64,000 nucleotides of DNA from an uncultured Collinsella sp. (GCA_900550195.1 URRB01000006.1:59695-123694); one strand, 5' to 3'; shown: positions 51,169-61,160, counted from the first letter of the stretch. Notes: generated by a model from the letters alone, not told the origin. Made by a program: numbers and translations.

Positions 51169-52116
51169 TTGGAAATAGAAAAGGGAAATGGTACAGGCGT
51201 ATGCGTACTTCTTTCAGCATATAAACCTGATCTTAAGTTTTTCGCCGCTCAACTTGATTCGATTGATGAACAAACGTTTCCGGTTACGCTTTTGGTCAGA
51301 AATGACTGCCCCGAATCGGCCTCTTTAGAGGGGTTTATCCAAGAGCATATAAAGAAAAACGCCTATCGTTATTATCATGGCGATAAAAATCTCGGTTATG
51401 TCAAATCGTTCGAGGCACTACTCTCTTTGGCAGAAGGGGATTACGTAGTATTTTGCGATCAAGATGATATTTGGGAGCCTAACAGAGTTCAAGTTTCGCT
51501 CAACCATATGCTAGAAGAAGGCTCAATTCTTGATGTTTGCGATAGATCGGTAATCGACGAAAACGGAAACATGCTGGTAGAGAGCTACAGAAAAGCTCAT
51601 CCAAATTCGCCTGAAGTAAATTGGTGCTCCGGAGAGGATATTACTATTCAGGCTGCAAGTGTATGCTACGGCATTGGTATGGCTCTCATGCTAGATGCGA
51701 GTGCTGCTAAGTCGATGATTCCCTTTCCGGAATCCACTGCACATGATTTGTGGTTGACATTGGGCTGCAGCGAACTGGGGAAGTGCAGTTTTACAACGAC
51801 TCCCTTGGTTAAGTATCGTCGACATGGCGGGAATGAAACTGGATTCCTTGCGGGTGTTGCTTCAAAAGATGATTGGTATTTAACAAGAGTTAAAAACAGG
51901 GTTGATACAGCTAAGCAATTTGCCGAAAGATTTCCTGATTCACCGCACCTAAAGGAAATAATGGGGTTCGCCGATGCAAGGGAGCGACGCTCCATAATTG
52001 GCTTGCTTAAATATCGACGAGCTTGCCCGTCCATTGCTAAAGCTGAAATCATTATGCGACTTGTACCGAATTGGCTGTTTCTTTTGATTTTAAACATGAT
52101 TAAAGAAGCAAAATAG
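51169..52116 (+). CDS. Family 2 glycosyltransferase (rhamnosyltransferase-like)
   Basis: 315 residues from TTG 51169, which has GGGAGG 6 bases upstream; ATG 51151 in frame is the alternative but lacks a site. GT2 motifs: VCVLLSAYKPDLKFFAAQLDSIDEQ, LLVRNDCPES, NLGYVKSFEALLSLAEGDYVVFCDQDDIW (the DQDD motif typical of rhamnosyltransferases). It begins the forward run of glycan genes (flippase, licD, GT4, DUF2142). Strongly A+T-rich compared with the earlier glycosyltransferase cluster. Confidence 0.85.
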   Translation: MEIEKGNGTGVCVLLSAYKPDLKFFAAQLDSIDEQTFPVTLLVRNDCPESASLEGFIQEHIKKNAYRYYHGDKNLGYVKSFEALLSLAEGDYVVFCDQDDIWEPNRVQVSLNHMLEEGSILDVCDRSVIDENGNMLVESYRKAHPNSPEVNWCSGEDITIQAASVCYGIGMALMLDASAAKSMIPFPESTAHDLWLTLGCSELGKCSFTTTPLVKYRRHGGNETGFLAGVASKDDWYLTRVKNRVDTAKQFAERFPDSPHLKEIMGFADARERRSIIGLLKYRRACPSIAKAEIIMRLVPNWLFLLILNMIKEAK

Positions 52117-52160
52117 CTTCGTATCCGAATCGCGACTTGTTCAGAAGGGCGCTTATATTT

Positions 52161-53405
52161 GTGGAAGCCACAGAGAAGACTCTTTCGATTAAACACAATA
52201 TGTTCTGGAATACCGTTGGCTCGTTGACGAATTTAGGCTGTCAATGGCTAATCACTATATTGGTCGTTCGACTGTCTGATGGATATAGTGCTGCTGGAAT
52301 TTATTCCCTTGCTATGTCTATTTTCAACATGTTTTCTCAATTGGCCCAATACAGGATGTACACGGTACAAATTGCAGATGTTGAAAGGAAAAACTCTGCT
52401 GGTGAATACCTGACTTTTCGTTTCTTTACTACGTTTATGGCGTTTGCAATGTTGGCCGTCTATTCCATTGCGACGTGTCGTATTGATACGGTGCCTGCTG
52501 TTCTTTTGTATGCTCTCTATAAAACCGCCGGCTTAGTTATTGATGTCATGCATGCCAATGATCAGGTTGGCCATAGGATGGACTATATTGGGAAATCCCT
52601 CATAATGCAGGGCATTGGTTCTCTCCTTTCGTTCATTGTTGTCTTTGGGCTGTTAAATAGCCTCGAAGGTGCATTGTTGCTAATGACGGTAGTGACTATA
52701 GGTATCGGTGTTATTTACGATTATCCGAGATCAAATCGAATCTCTGCAATCAAACTTGGAATTACCCAAGCGAAGGTCAGAGCTTTCCTATGTGGCTGTT
52801 TGCCCATCGTTCTGGGCGGCATTGCTGCTTCTGCGGCGCCGAATATTCCAAGGCAGTATTTATCTTATACATTCGGAGATTCTGCTCTAGGCATTTATGC
52901 ATCAGTTGCTGCTCCCGTGGCAATTATCCAAATGGGTGCGACGTATATCTATAATCCTTTATTAGGTTATTTAGTAGAGCGTTACTATTCTAGGGAAAAG
53001 TCCTTTTTTACGCTTATAGGTAAAATACTTGCCGGTATTTTATTTGTCGGCGTCATATCAGCAGTTGCGCTTTTCTTTTTCGGCAAATTATTGCTGTCTT
53101 TGTTTTATGGCGCTGGAATAGCCAAACACTCTGATCTCCTTCAGCCTATGTTGGCTTGTGCCTTTTTGACTGGCATTGCTTGGTTTGTCAACGATTTGCT
53201 GGTTTCTCTTGATAACTACCGAGGGGTATTTGTTGGCAGCATATTGTCCTTAATCAGTGCTGTTGCTGTCATGGCTCCCGCGCAAGTGTTGTTTGGCTTA
53301 AATGGCCCTACTGTAACGGCGCTTATATCCAATGCTATTTGCCTTATTTATCAGTCTTTTGTTTTGGGGAAACAGACGCAAGAATGGTTTGGGGAAAAGA
53401 GATAG
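52161..53405 (+). CDS. Polysaccharide flippase (Wzx/MATE-like)
   Basis: 414 residues with about twelve hydrophobic segments spread over the whole length. The N-terminal pattern NMFWNTVGSLTNLGCQWLITILVVRLSDGYSAAGIYSLAMSI is typical of the polysaccharide biosynthesis (PST/Wzx) flippases that move lipid-linked repeat units across the membrane. GTG 52161 with AGAAGGG upstream is my start; TTG 52137 is possible. It is followed 4 bases later by licD. Confidence 0.82.
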   Translation: MEATEKTLSIKHNMFWNTVGSLTNLGCQWLITILVVRLSDGYSAAGIYSLAMSIFNMFSQLAQYRMYTVQIADVERKNSAGEYLTFRFFTTFMAFAMLAVYSIATCRIDTVPAVLLYALYKTAGLVIDVMHANDQVGHRMDYIGKSLIMQGIGSLLSFIVVFGLLNSLEGALLLMTVVTIGIGVIYDYPRSNRISAIKLGITQAKVRAFLCGCLPIVLGGIAASAAPNIPRQYLSYTFGDSALGIYASVAAPVAIIQMGATYIYNPLLGYLVERYYSREKSFFTLIGKILAGILFVGVISAVALFFFGKLLLSLFYGAGIAKHSDLLQPMLACAFLTGIAWFVNDLLVSLDNYRGVFVGSILSLISAVAVMAPAQVLFGLNGPTVTALISNAICLIYQSFVLGKQTQEWFGEKR

Positions 53406-53409
53406 GCCG

Positions 53410-54270
53410 ATGATGTCTAAAGCTCACGCGCTATTAAAGCTTCAAAACACTGAATTGGATATCCTTCAGGTTGTCGCTGCATTCTGCTCTAAGCACGGCA
53501 TCAGGTGGTGGCTTGATGGCGGAACATGTTTAGGAGCAATGCGTCATAGGGGGTTTATCCCTTGGGATGATGATATAGATATCGGAATGATGCGTTCAGA
53601 CTATGACCGCTTTTGCTCTTTAGCCGAGGATGGTTTACCGGAAGGATATTCGCTCCATACATCGCGGAATACTATTGGCTATGCTGCGATGTTTGCTAAG
53701 GTGTATCGCGATGAAACTCGCTTCGAGAATCAGGAGGCTCGAGAGGCTTCCAGTTCGATGGGTATTTTTGTCGACATCTTTCCATATGACCAGCTCTATA
53801 CAGATAAACGCCTTCGTGCAAAACAAGTCCGAACTGCATCAATTGCACAGAAAAGAGCTTATTTATATCACTCTTCTTCCATTGTTGTCCCTCATAAAGG
53901 GTTCCTTGGACAACTCGAGCAAATTGGTTGTTCTGCTATACACGTAGTGGAACGACTGGTTTCTCGAGGCGCATGCTCTTACCAGGATTTGTTCGACTCC
54001 TGTATTGCCGACTCAAATACGGGTGAGGTCTCTGATTATTGTCTAACGTTAAGCTGGCCGAATATGGCGCCAGTGCCTATTTCAGAGATTTTCCCTCTGA
54101 GCAGTGCGGTTTTCGAAGGCAGTGAATTCCCCGTTCCTCGTATGACGGATAAATATCTTACAACGATGTATGGCGAATGGAAGAAAATTCCGGAGCCGGA
54201 AAATCGACATACCCATCTTCCTCTTCTGCTTGACTTTGGGGATGGTGAAGTCTGGACTGCGCAGAATTAA
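53410..54270 (+). CDS. licD: LicD-family phosphocholine transferase
   Basis: 286 residues. The LicD nucleotidyltransferase-fold signature is unmistakable: HGIRWWLDGGTCLGAMRHRGFIPWDDDIDIGM (GG-x9-10 then DDDID at 53-57), then DRFCSLAEDGLPEGY and FVDIFPYD. LicD moves phosphocholine from CDP-choline to sugars of teichoic acid or other surface glycans. In this window licCA and licB supply the CDP-choline, and seven choline-binding proteins would use the product. Some LicD homologues move other phospho-groups, so the substrate is inferred from that context. Confidence 0.92.
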   Translation: MMSKAHALLKLQNTELDILQVVAAFCSKHGIRWWLDGGTCLGAMRHRGFIPWDDDIDIGMMRSDYDRFCSLAEDGLPEGYSLHTSRNTIGYAAMFAKVYRDETRFENQEAREASSSMGIFVDIFPYDQLYTDKRLRAKQVRTASIAQKRAYLYHSSSIVVPHKGFLGQLEQIGCSAIHVVERLVSRGACSYQDLFDSCIADSNTGEVSDYCLTLSWPNMAPVPISEIFPLSSAVFEGSEFPVPRMTDKYLTTMYGEWKKIPEPENRHTHLPLLLDFGDGEVWTAQN

Positions 54271-54303
54271 GGATATGAAATCTTTACCAGATGAGGTTAT
54301 GTA

Positions 54304-55449
54304 ATGAGTTCTTCTATTTGTATTTTCACCCATCATTATCACCCGCAACTTAGTGGAATTGGTAATTTTGTCGATGGTCTCGCTCATGCCCTAGCTGCCC
54401 GCGGCGACAGGGTGGTTATCGTTACTAATGATTCAATGCGCGTAGGAGTCGGTCATTCAGTCGAAAACGGTCTCGAGATAATTCGGCTTCCATGTATTTC
54501 ATTGCTTGATGGAAGGCTTCCTCTTCCCAAAAAAACCGGCGATTATTACCGGCTCCTGCAAAGCCTTGATGATTATGAGTGGGACGGCGTACTTATCAAC
54601 ACGAGGCTTTTCCCCCTCTCACTCGAAGGGCTGAAGTTTGCTGTGGATCATAACACTAGGGCCGTCGTTCTCGACCATGGTTCAGCGTATCTTTCTTTCA
54701 ATCAGCCATTCCTTGATTATTTTGTGCGCCGATATGAGGATTGGATTACTGATCGCGTAAAGACGTTTGAGCCTGATTTCTATGGGATTTCTTCTAAAAG
54801 CGTTGAATGGCTTCAGCATTTTAATATCGGTGCAAAGGGCGTAATATCGAACTCAATCAATGCTTCAATTTATAGGAGCATCTCTTCGGGTAGAGATTTC
54901 CGATCAGAATTAGGTGTCCCTCAGTCATCTTTAGTTGTGGCTTTTGTTGGGCGGTTTATTCCTGAAAAGGGAATTTATTCAATTATTGAGGCAGCTCGCG
55001 CAAAGGATATTACCAAGCGTGATATTTGTTTTGTTCTTGCAGGGGATGGTCCGCTGGCCAATGAAGTCAAGGAAGCCTGTTCGTCGAACTTGTTTTGGCT
55101 TGGGAGATGTAGCGCAGAGGACATTTCCTCCTTACTTCAGCAAGCAGATGTGCTTTGTCTTCCAACTCGGTCCGAAGGCTTTTCGACGGTACTTCTTGAG
55201 GCTTCAGCTTGCGGAACGCCTGCTGTGGTAACAGATGTGGGAGGCGCGCACGAGCTTATTCCAGATGATAGCTACGGCACGATAATTCAGTCCATGTCAT
55301 CTGATGAGGTGGTTTCGGCATTATGCAGGCTTTTTGATGATCGAAAGCTGCTTTCTCTACAGTCTCGAAACTCTAGGGCCCTTGTTGAAAATCGATATAG
55401 CTGGGACGCCACTGCTATAGATGTCGAGAAGGCGTTTTGTATTTGCTAA
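54304..55449 (+). CDS. Family 4 (GT-B) glycosyltransferase
   Basis: 381 residues. Group 1 glycosyltransferase: N-domain FTHHYHPQLSGIGNFVDGLAHALAARGDRVVIVTN; C-domain VAFVGRFIPEKGIYSIIEAA, FVLAGDGPL, and the donor-binding LPTRSEGFSTVLLEASACGTPAVVTDVGGAHELI (E-x7-E motif). Retaining enzyme; donor unknown. It is 33 bases after licD in the same direction. Confidence 0.9.
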   Translation: MSSSICIFTHHYHPQLSGIGNFVDGLAHALAARGDRVVIVTNDSMRVGVGHSVENGLEIIRLPCISLLDGRLPLPKKTGDYYRLLQSLDDYEWDGVLINTRLFPLSLEGLKFAVDHNTRAVVLDHGSAYLSFNQPFLDYFVRRYEDWITDRVKTFEPDFYGISSKSVEWLQHFNIGAKGVISNSINASIYRSISSGRDFRSELGVPQSSLVVAFVGRFIPEKGIYSIIEAARAKDITKRDICFVLAGDGPLANEVKEACSSNLFWLGRCSAEDISSLLQQADVLCLPTRSEGFSTVLLEASACGTPAVVTDVGGAHELIPDDSYGTIIQSMSSDEVVSALCRLFDDRKLLSLQSRNSRALVENRYSWDATAIDVEKAFCIC

Positions 55450-55561
55450 GTGATACTTGGCTGGCTTTTACTTAGCTTTTGAGTGAAGTTGGATCTAAGA
55501 CCCGAATTTGTTATTGTCGACTTATCCTATTCGATTTTGTCTTTAGTTGGAGATGCACGTT

Positions 55562-57538
55562 TTGAATAATCCTGCAATTAAGAAAAGCGAGTACGCGCTT
55601 GCCATCTTTGGGCTGGGACTTCTTTTGTTAGCTGTCGCGACATCATTGCACTATAAGAATTTAAATCTATTCATTCTTGAACTCTTTTGCGATGTCGTTG
55701 CTGTTGCGTGCTTATATTTGCAACCGAAATCACAGTCGAGCGGTGATGCTATTCGTCAGATAACCGTTCTCGTCGCGTCCAGTATCCTCAGCAGCTTTCT
55801 GCTAGTTTTCATCATATTGGCTGGCGCGAAGACGTTTGGCCCCTTCGGTCTTGGTGCATGGAATATCTCAGGTCTGGTTATATGCTTTCATTTAGTTTTA
55901 GCGTTCCAGGGAATTGAGCTTTGCTATGGCCTGATGAAGAGCTTCGTAACCTCGGTTAAGAAAACTGATGCTAAGAAGTGTTTCTTTTATTTGGCGGTTT
56001 TTGTTGGCTTTGCTGTTTTAATCGCTTTTATTGGCATTCCGCTCGATAAGTCAAAGACGGTGTTGTTCGCGTCTGCTTTGCCCATTACGGTTTTGATCGG
56101 ATTGATTGCTATTAATGGGGGCATTTCTTATCTGAAGCCCGAACTGTTCGCTTTCGCATGCATTGTCTCAATTGGTCTATCCGTAATTATTTGCTTTCCC
56201 GTTACAAATTTTTTGACATGGGATGATGAGGTCCACTATGGAAATGCAAACAGTTTTTCCTACCTCACAAATGCTGAAATAACAAATTCTGACCGAATGA
56301 TAGTCGAGCAGTTTTATATGGGGGACGGCTTTAGTTTGGATGCAGCTTTGGGTAAGTACCCAATAGATGAAACAAGAGAGTTTAACCGTGGCTCTGTTGA
56401 GCAATTGGTCAGAGAGGCTGATAAAAATGATTTAGCTGAAGGTATCGAACGTTTTAATTGTTTTGATAGTGTGGCTCTTTCTAAAATTGCCTATATTCCT
56501 TCATCTATCGGCCTTTGTTTGGGTCGCTTGCTTCATCTCCCATTCTCTATCAAATTTGCATTGGGTAAAATTTTTAATTTGTTTGCGTATGCAGTTATCT
56601 GCGGAATCGCAATTCGTATAGCCCCTTGCAGAAAATGTCTTTTCACTTGTATTGCGTTGTTCCCGTCTGCTGTGTTAATGGCAGCCAGTTACTCGTATGA
56701 TCCCTGTGTGATATCGTTCAGTTTGCTAGGAACAGCTCTTTTGTTGAAGATGCTTATTTCTGAAGAGGATATTTCTGCTAAAACGTTCTTCGCATTTCTA
56801 CTATCTTTTGCAATCGGGTTTGCAGCTAAAGCGATTTATTTTCCCTTATTTGGACTTGCGCTTTTAATTCCTGCAAATAAATATGTTTCAAGCAAGCAAA
56901 GACGTATCTTGATTGGTACTGCTCTATTCGTTTGTGCCATTATGATCCTATCTTTCTTGACGCCATATTTCTCATCTGTCGTAAATAATATTTCTGATGC
57001 ACGTGGTGGCTCCGAAGTCTCTACGGCTGGTCAAACGACGGGAGTGCTTGCAAATCCAGTTGGAACTATAGCTGTAATCTCGAATTTCGTTTTTGGATCG
57101 ATGCTGACCCCGGCGTTTCTCAATTCAATATCAACGAATATGGCTTATCTTGGGGACGTGTCTAATCTGTTCCCATGGCTTTCGTATCTCCCCTTCATAC
57201 TGTTTGAAGCTATTTGCATTATTGATAATGAAAAAGATACTAAAATAAAGCTTAGCCGTTGCGGAATTGTTTGGACTCTATTCCTGGTTCTTGCTACTTG
57301 CCACCTAGTTGCTTTGGCTCTATACATCGCTTTTACAGGAGTTGGAAGCCAGACAGTTGCGGGTGTCCAAGCGCGATATCTCATACCTTTGATAATACCT
57401 TTTGCCTGTCTATTGCTCAGGTTCCCTATTTACTGCGATGAGGAGGTGAAGGCTAAAGTTACAGCCTTTATGCTCGGGGCTCCATTTGCGCTGCTGTATT
57501 TTGTGATGTTCGAGCTTCTGTATATCCGTTTTTTCTAA
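55562..57538 (+). CDS. DUF2142 multi-pass membrane protein
   Basis: 658 residues with about a dozen hydrophobic segments. The extracytoplasmic loop FLTWDDEVHYGNANSFSYLTNAEI, followed by YSYDPCVISFSLLGTALLLKM, fits DUF2142, a family placed near GT-C glycosyltransferases and commonly found in polysaccharide loci. It could be a lipid-linked sugar transferase or polymerase, and no separate Wzy was recognised nearby. The start is unsure: TTG 55562 is spaced well from GGAGA, and ATG 55553 overlaps that site. Confidence 0.78.
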   Translation: MNNPAIKKSEYALAIFGLGLLLLAVATSLHYKNLNLFILELFCDVVAVACLYLQPKSQSSGDAIRQITVLVASSILSSFLLVFIILAGAKTFGPFGLGAWNISGLVICFHLVLAFQGIELCYGLMKSFVTSVKKTDAKKCFFYLAVFVGFAVLIAFIGIPLDKSKTVLFASALPITVLIGLIAINGGISYLKPELFAFACIVSIGLSVIICFPVTNFLTWDDEVHYGNANSFSYLTNAEITNSDRMIVEQFYMGDGFSLDAALGKYPIDETREFNRGSVEQLVREADKNDLAEGIERFNCFDSVALSKIAYIPSSIGLCLGRLLHLPFSIKFALGKIFNLFAYAVICGIAIRIAPCRKCLFTCIALFPSAVLMAASYSYDPCVISFSLLGTALLLKMLISEEDISAKTFFAFLLSFAIGFAAKAIYFPLFGLALLIPANKYVSSKQRRILIGTALFVCAIMILSFLTPYFSSVVNNISDARGGSEVSTAGQTTGVLANPVGTIAVISNFVFGSMLTPAFLNSISTNMAYLGDVSNLFPWLSYLPFILFEAICIIDNEKDTKIKLSRCGIVWTLFLVLATCHLVALALYIAFTGVGSQTVAGVQARYLIPLIIPFACLLLRFPIYCDEEVKAKVTAFMLGAPFALLYFVMFELLYIRFF

Positions 57539-57853
57539 ATTAGCGATATAGGTCATGGTTATAGTAGGAGTGGGCAATTAGTTGGATTCGATTGGATCGA
57601 ATGGGACGGCGTTGAGGGTTCGCTCAGGACATGCGCCCCGTATTTGAGGCAGAACTGCAAGGGGTCCTTTTCCTGCGGTGATGGATGGGGACTCCATGTG
57701 TGCTCTAGTTGAGCAAGCTAAATATCTAAGCTTGAGATGTAACTTCCTAATGGTTAGACAGGATACAGTAAACTTAAGTCTGAGTTAAGCTATGCGTTGG
57801 ACTGTAAGAGTCGCAAATTCTTTGGGCGTCGCTAAGAGCCAACTGTTTTTGGA
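57539..57853. other. Intergenic region, nothing recognised
   Basis: 315 bases without a convincing gene, hairpin or repeat. Parts are more G+C-rich than the genes around it and may be remnants of older sequence. It probably includes the promoter of the 57854 gene. Confidence 0.3.
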
Positions 57854-58600
57854 ATGGATGAATCTCGATTGTCTTTTACTTCAACGACATGTTCAAAAGG
57901 ACATCTGCGTGTTCTCGTAATAATTCCTGCCTATAACGAACAGGAGTGCATTCTCAATACCGTTGCAGCTATAAAAGCTGCGGGTTATGACTATGTCGTA
58001 ATCAACGACGGCTCACAAGATACAACGCTTGAGCTTTGTCGAGAGCATGGTATCAACATATTGGATTTGCCGCAGAACCTTGGTATCGGTGGAGCGGTCC
58101 AAGCGGGCCATAAATATGCCCAGAGATTTGGCTATGATATCGACATTCAGGTTGACGGCGATGGCCAACATGATCCTTCTTATATTCCTGAGCTTGTAAA
58201 GCTGATTGAGAGCGGTGCGAGTTTGGCGATAGGCTCTCGATTTCTGGTTGAGACTGATGGTTTTCAATCAACTTTTATGCGTCGTGTTGGAATCAGGTGG
58301 CTTTCATTTTTGCTCGAGTTGCTTACGGGTAAGGTGGTCACCGATCCCACTTCTGGCTTTAGGGCCTGCAATAAAGATGCTATCGACCTGTTCTGCAAGA
58401 GTTATCCTGATGACTACCCGGAGCCAGAGTCGATTGCTTTGGCTATGAAGCTTGGTCTTCCCGTTATGGAAGCGCCTGTAAAGATGAATGAGCGCCAAGG
58501 TGGACGTTCATCTATCGGGGGCTTCTCTTCCGTCTACTATATGGTCAAGGTTACGTTAGCCATTGTCCTTGTGTGCTGGGTTCATAGGGGAGACAAATAA
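57854..58600 (+). CDS. Dolichol/undecaprenyl-phosphate mannosyltransferase-like GT2
   Basis: 248 residues. DPM1-type GT2: VLVIIPAYNEQECILNTV, VVINDGSQDTTLELC, NLGIGGAVQAGHKYA, and the DxD-type QVDGDGQHDPSYIPEL, then GSRF and DPTSGFRACN. These enzymes load a sugar onto undecaprenyl phosphate for use on the outer face of the membrane, which would feed GT-C proteins such as the DUF2142 protein upstream. Its stop overlaps the next start by one base (TAATG). Confidence 0.88.
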   Translation: MDESRLSFTSTTCSKGHLRVLVIIPAYNEQECILNTVAAIKAAGYDYVVINDGSQDTTLELCREHGINILDLPQNLGIGGAVQAGHKYAQRFGYDIDIQVDGDGQHDPSYIPELVKLIESGASLAIGSRFLVETDGFQSTFMRRVGIRWLSFLLELLTGKVVTDPTSGFRACNKDAIDLFCKSYPDDYPEPESIALAMKLGLPVMEAPVKMNERQGGRSSIGGFSSVYYMVKVTLAIVLVCWVHRGDK

Positions 58601-58953
58601 TGAATCTTATTTTGAGGATTGGTGCGGCCCTCTTTTTCGGCGGATTCCTCGTCTATGTTTTACGTCTCGTGTCCAACGGAAAGATGCTTCTTAAGTACTC
58701 TTTGCTGTGGATTTTGATGTGTATGGCGGCCTTGATCTGTGATTTATGTCCTCAGATTATTTATAGTTGCTCAACAGCTATTGGGTTTGTCAACCCGGCC
58801 AATTTCCTTTTTTTGGGTGCAATCGTGCTGTTGCTTGCAATCTCTCTGTCTCTTAGCGTTGCCGCGAGTCGTCATGTTTTGGCGATCAAAAACCTTACTC
58901 ATAGGATTGCCCTGCTCGAAAAAGAGCTTGAGAAAAGGTCTGATCATGAATGA
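58600..58953 (+). CDS. DUF2304 small membrane protein
   Basis: 117 residues with three hydrophobic segments and a charged coiled-coil-like C-terminus (NLTHRIALLEKELEKRSDHE), the DUF2304 layout. It is translationally coupled to the mannosyltransferase-like gene; the pair recurs in many genomes and the small protein is thought to partner the enzyme at the membrane. No direct function is known to me. Confidence 0.8.
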   Translation: MNLILRIGAALFFGGFLVYVLRLVSNGKMLLKYSLLWILMCMAALICDLCPQIIYSCSTAIGFVNPANFLFLGAIVLLLAISLSLSVAASRHVLAIKNLTHRIALLEKELEKRSDHE

Positions 58954-59045
58954 GCTCAATACATGGTTTGATTCAGTTCCTTCGGCTATCCCTCATTAGG
59001 GCTCCTAAGTTTGTGCACCATTGATCGCGCTCGACTGCTGGTTGT

Positions 59046-59070
59046 GGATTGTCTAACAAATAGACAATCC
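59046..59070. repeat. Perfect 10-base-arm hairpin
   Basis: GGATTGTCTA and TAGACAATCC flank ACAAA. No T-run follows, so it may be an operator for the choline-binding gene at 59212 or a weak terminator for the genes upstream. Confidence 0.5.
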
Positions 59071-59211
59071 CTATGTTGAGTGTCTTATCGTTTTATCTGG
59101 TGCAACGTATCAAGCGAGTTGTCTTGCATATTAATTAATTTGGGAACTGCATCTCTGGGTCGACTGCATCTGGATATTCAAAGGTTAATTTGATTTGGCG
59201 AGAAGAGAAAA

Positions 59212-61059
59212 ATGATGAAAAATCGACATCTGAGTTTAATCAGCGTGGTTTGTCTAACATCTATTTGTTTCATCTCTCTTTTATGGCCCGCAATCGCATT
59301 TTCATTAACTGAAGATTGCGTGGCTGAAGGCACTGATGGCTCTTTGGTTCAATCGGGTCAGGAAGCATTTGGGACATCAGGTAGCGATCGTTTGACTTTG
59401 GATTCCGATAATTTCAAAGCATCTATCGATTCGTCGATATATGAATATACTGGCGATGTGATTACTCCTGATGTCTCTGTTTTGACTGCCAGCGGTTCTG
59501 TGCTAGCAAGCGGAATCGATTATGAAGTCACGTATTCAGATAATGTTGCCCCTGGCTGCGCCACTATAAGAGTGAATGGGCTAGGGAATTACGCCGGCGT
59601 TACCTCTCAACTGTCGTTCCAGATCGTTCGTTCCTCTGATAATAACATCGCTCTTCCTGGTTCTTGGGCCTACCAAAACGGTAAATGGTGGTGGAGATAT
59701 GAGGCTGGTGGTTGGCCGTCAAACTGTTTTCTGTCCATTAGAGGGGCGGAGTATTATTTTGATTCCGAAGGTTATGCAGCTACTGGCTGGAAATACTTGA
59801 ACGATGGCTGGCATTTATTTTCTAACTCCTGTGCACATTTGAAGGGATGGGCTGCCACCGGTGAGCGCTGGTTCTACCTTGACGAGACATCGGGTTCAAT
59901 GAAGACCGGCTGGGTTTTAATTGATGATAGCTGGTACTATTTGGACAGTTCGGGCGCTATGCAGACCGGGTGGTTACTCCTTGGCAATACTTGGTACTGG
60001 CTTGAGCCTTCTGGATTAATGGCTACGGGCTTTAGGCTTGTTAACGGCTCTTTGTATCATTTTTCCGAATCCGGTTCTATGAGCTCCGGTTGGTTTATTA
60101 ACGATGGGGCATGGTATTGCTCCAACGCATCGGGAGAGATTCGTACCGGGTGGTTTTACAATGGTTCTAGCTGGTATTTGCTAGACCCCAATAATAATGG
60201 CGCCATGCTGGAAGGATTTCAAACTGTAAATGGCTCCATTTATTATTTGGATCCGGATAGCGGCGGTGCATTAAAGTGCAACACTTGGGTCTTCTCACAA
60301 GATGAAAACGTATATTATGCGTGCAGCAGTGGTGCGATTGTGCTTTCGGGCGTCAAGGACGGCGCGGGTGGAATTAAGCTCAGGGATCCCGAGGGAAAGC
60401 CTGTCGCTGGCTGGTATTGGTCCTCAGCTGCACAGGTGTGGTTTTACACAGACTCAGATGGGGTTCTGCAGCGCGGTTGGCGATTCATTGACGGTAGGTG
60501 GTATCACCTCGACAACGAATCCGGAGCCATGAATACTGGCTGGTTCCTCGATGATGATGGAACGTGGTACTACCTTATGTCTTCTGGACAAATGGTAAAT
60601 GGCTGGAACAGAATTGGAGACTCCGAGTATTTCTTTAATGCCTCAGGTGCTTGGGTGGAGCCTGAGCACTCCGCGCGCGCCTCCTTGCAGTCCCAGATCG
60701 TTAATCGTTGCCATAGCGTTCCTTCTCCTGGGGCGGGACTGTGCTCGGAGTGGGTTAGCCATGTGTTTTACCCCGTGCTGGGGTCATATCCCAACGGCGA
60801 CGCATGCGACATGTTCTGGAATTGGTGTTACAGCCGAGATATATCTCAGCTTAAAGTTGGAATGATCGTTGCGGTCCCTACGCATACTCATACAAGTGCT
60901 GGTGCCCGCTGGGGCCATATTGCTATTTATATCGGAAACGGCATGGTTATGGATAACATCGGTTACATCAGGACAACATCACTTGCTTGGTGGCTGAACT
61001 ACTACCACACTACCGCTATACCACAGTGGGGCTGGGTTTTAAATACGCCTTTGGAATGA
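59212..61059 (+). CDS. Choline-binding-repeat protein with CHAP-like amidase domain
   Basis: 615 residues. Signal peptide to about 31 (AFS-L). Residues ~63-145 form a beta-rich surface domain (YEYTGDVITPDVSV...DYEVTYSDN...GNYAGV), a repeat type common in Gram-positive surface proteins. Aromatic choline-binding repeats span ~150-485. The C-terminal ~110 residues look CHAP- or NlpC-like, with C511 in GAGLCSEWVSHVFY and H569 in RWGHIAIYIGNGMVMDN. The bond cut (amide or endopeptide) cannot be told. Start ATG 59212 or the next codon. Confidence 0.87.
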   Translation: MMKNRHLSLISVVCLTSICFISLLWPAIAFSLTEDCVAEGTDGSLVQSGQEAFGTSGSDRLTLDSDNFKASIDSSIYEYTGDVITPDVSVLTASGSVLASGIDYEVTYSDNVAPGCATIRVNGLGNYAGVTSQLSFQIVRSSDNNIALPGSWAYQNGKWWWRYEAGGWPSNCFLSIRGAEYYFDSEGYAATGWKYLNDGWHLFSNSCAHLKGWAATGERWFYLDETSGSMKTGWVLIDDSWYYLDSSGAMQTGWLLLGNTWYWLEPSGLMATGFRLVNGSLYHFSESGSMSSGWFINDGAWYCSNASGEIRTGWFYNGSSWYLLDPNNNGAMLEGFQTVNGSIYYLDPDSGGALKCNTWVFSQDENVYYACSSGAIVLSGVKDGAGGIKLRDPEGKPVAGWYWSSAAQVWFYTDSDGVLQRGWRFIDGRWYHLDNESGAMNTGWFLDDDGTWYYLMSSGQMVNGWNRIGDSEYFFNASGAWVEPEHSARASLQSQIVNRCHSVPSPGAGLCSEWVSHVFYPVLGSYPNGDACDMFWNWCYSRDISQLKVGMIVAVPTHTHTSAGARWGHIAIYIGNGMVMDNIGYIRTTSLAWWLNYYHTTAIPQWGWVLNTPLE

Positions 61060-61160
61060 TGCGGATTCTGGCCAGCATGCGGAATCAACGCCTGCTTGTG
61101 TATCGAATCACAAACGCTTCTTAACTGTATATCATGTATGGAATGCAATTATTCATAGTA

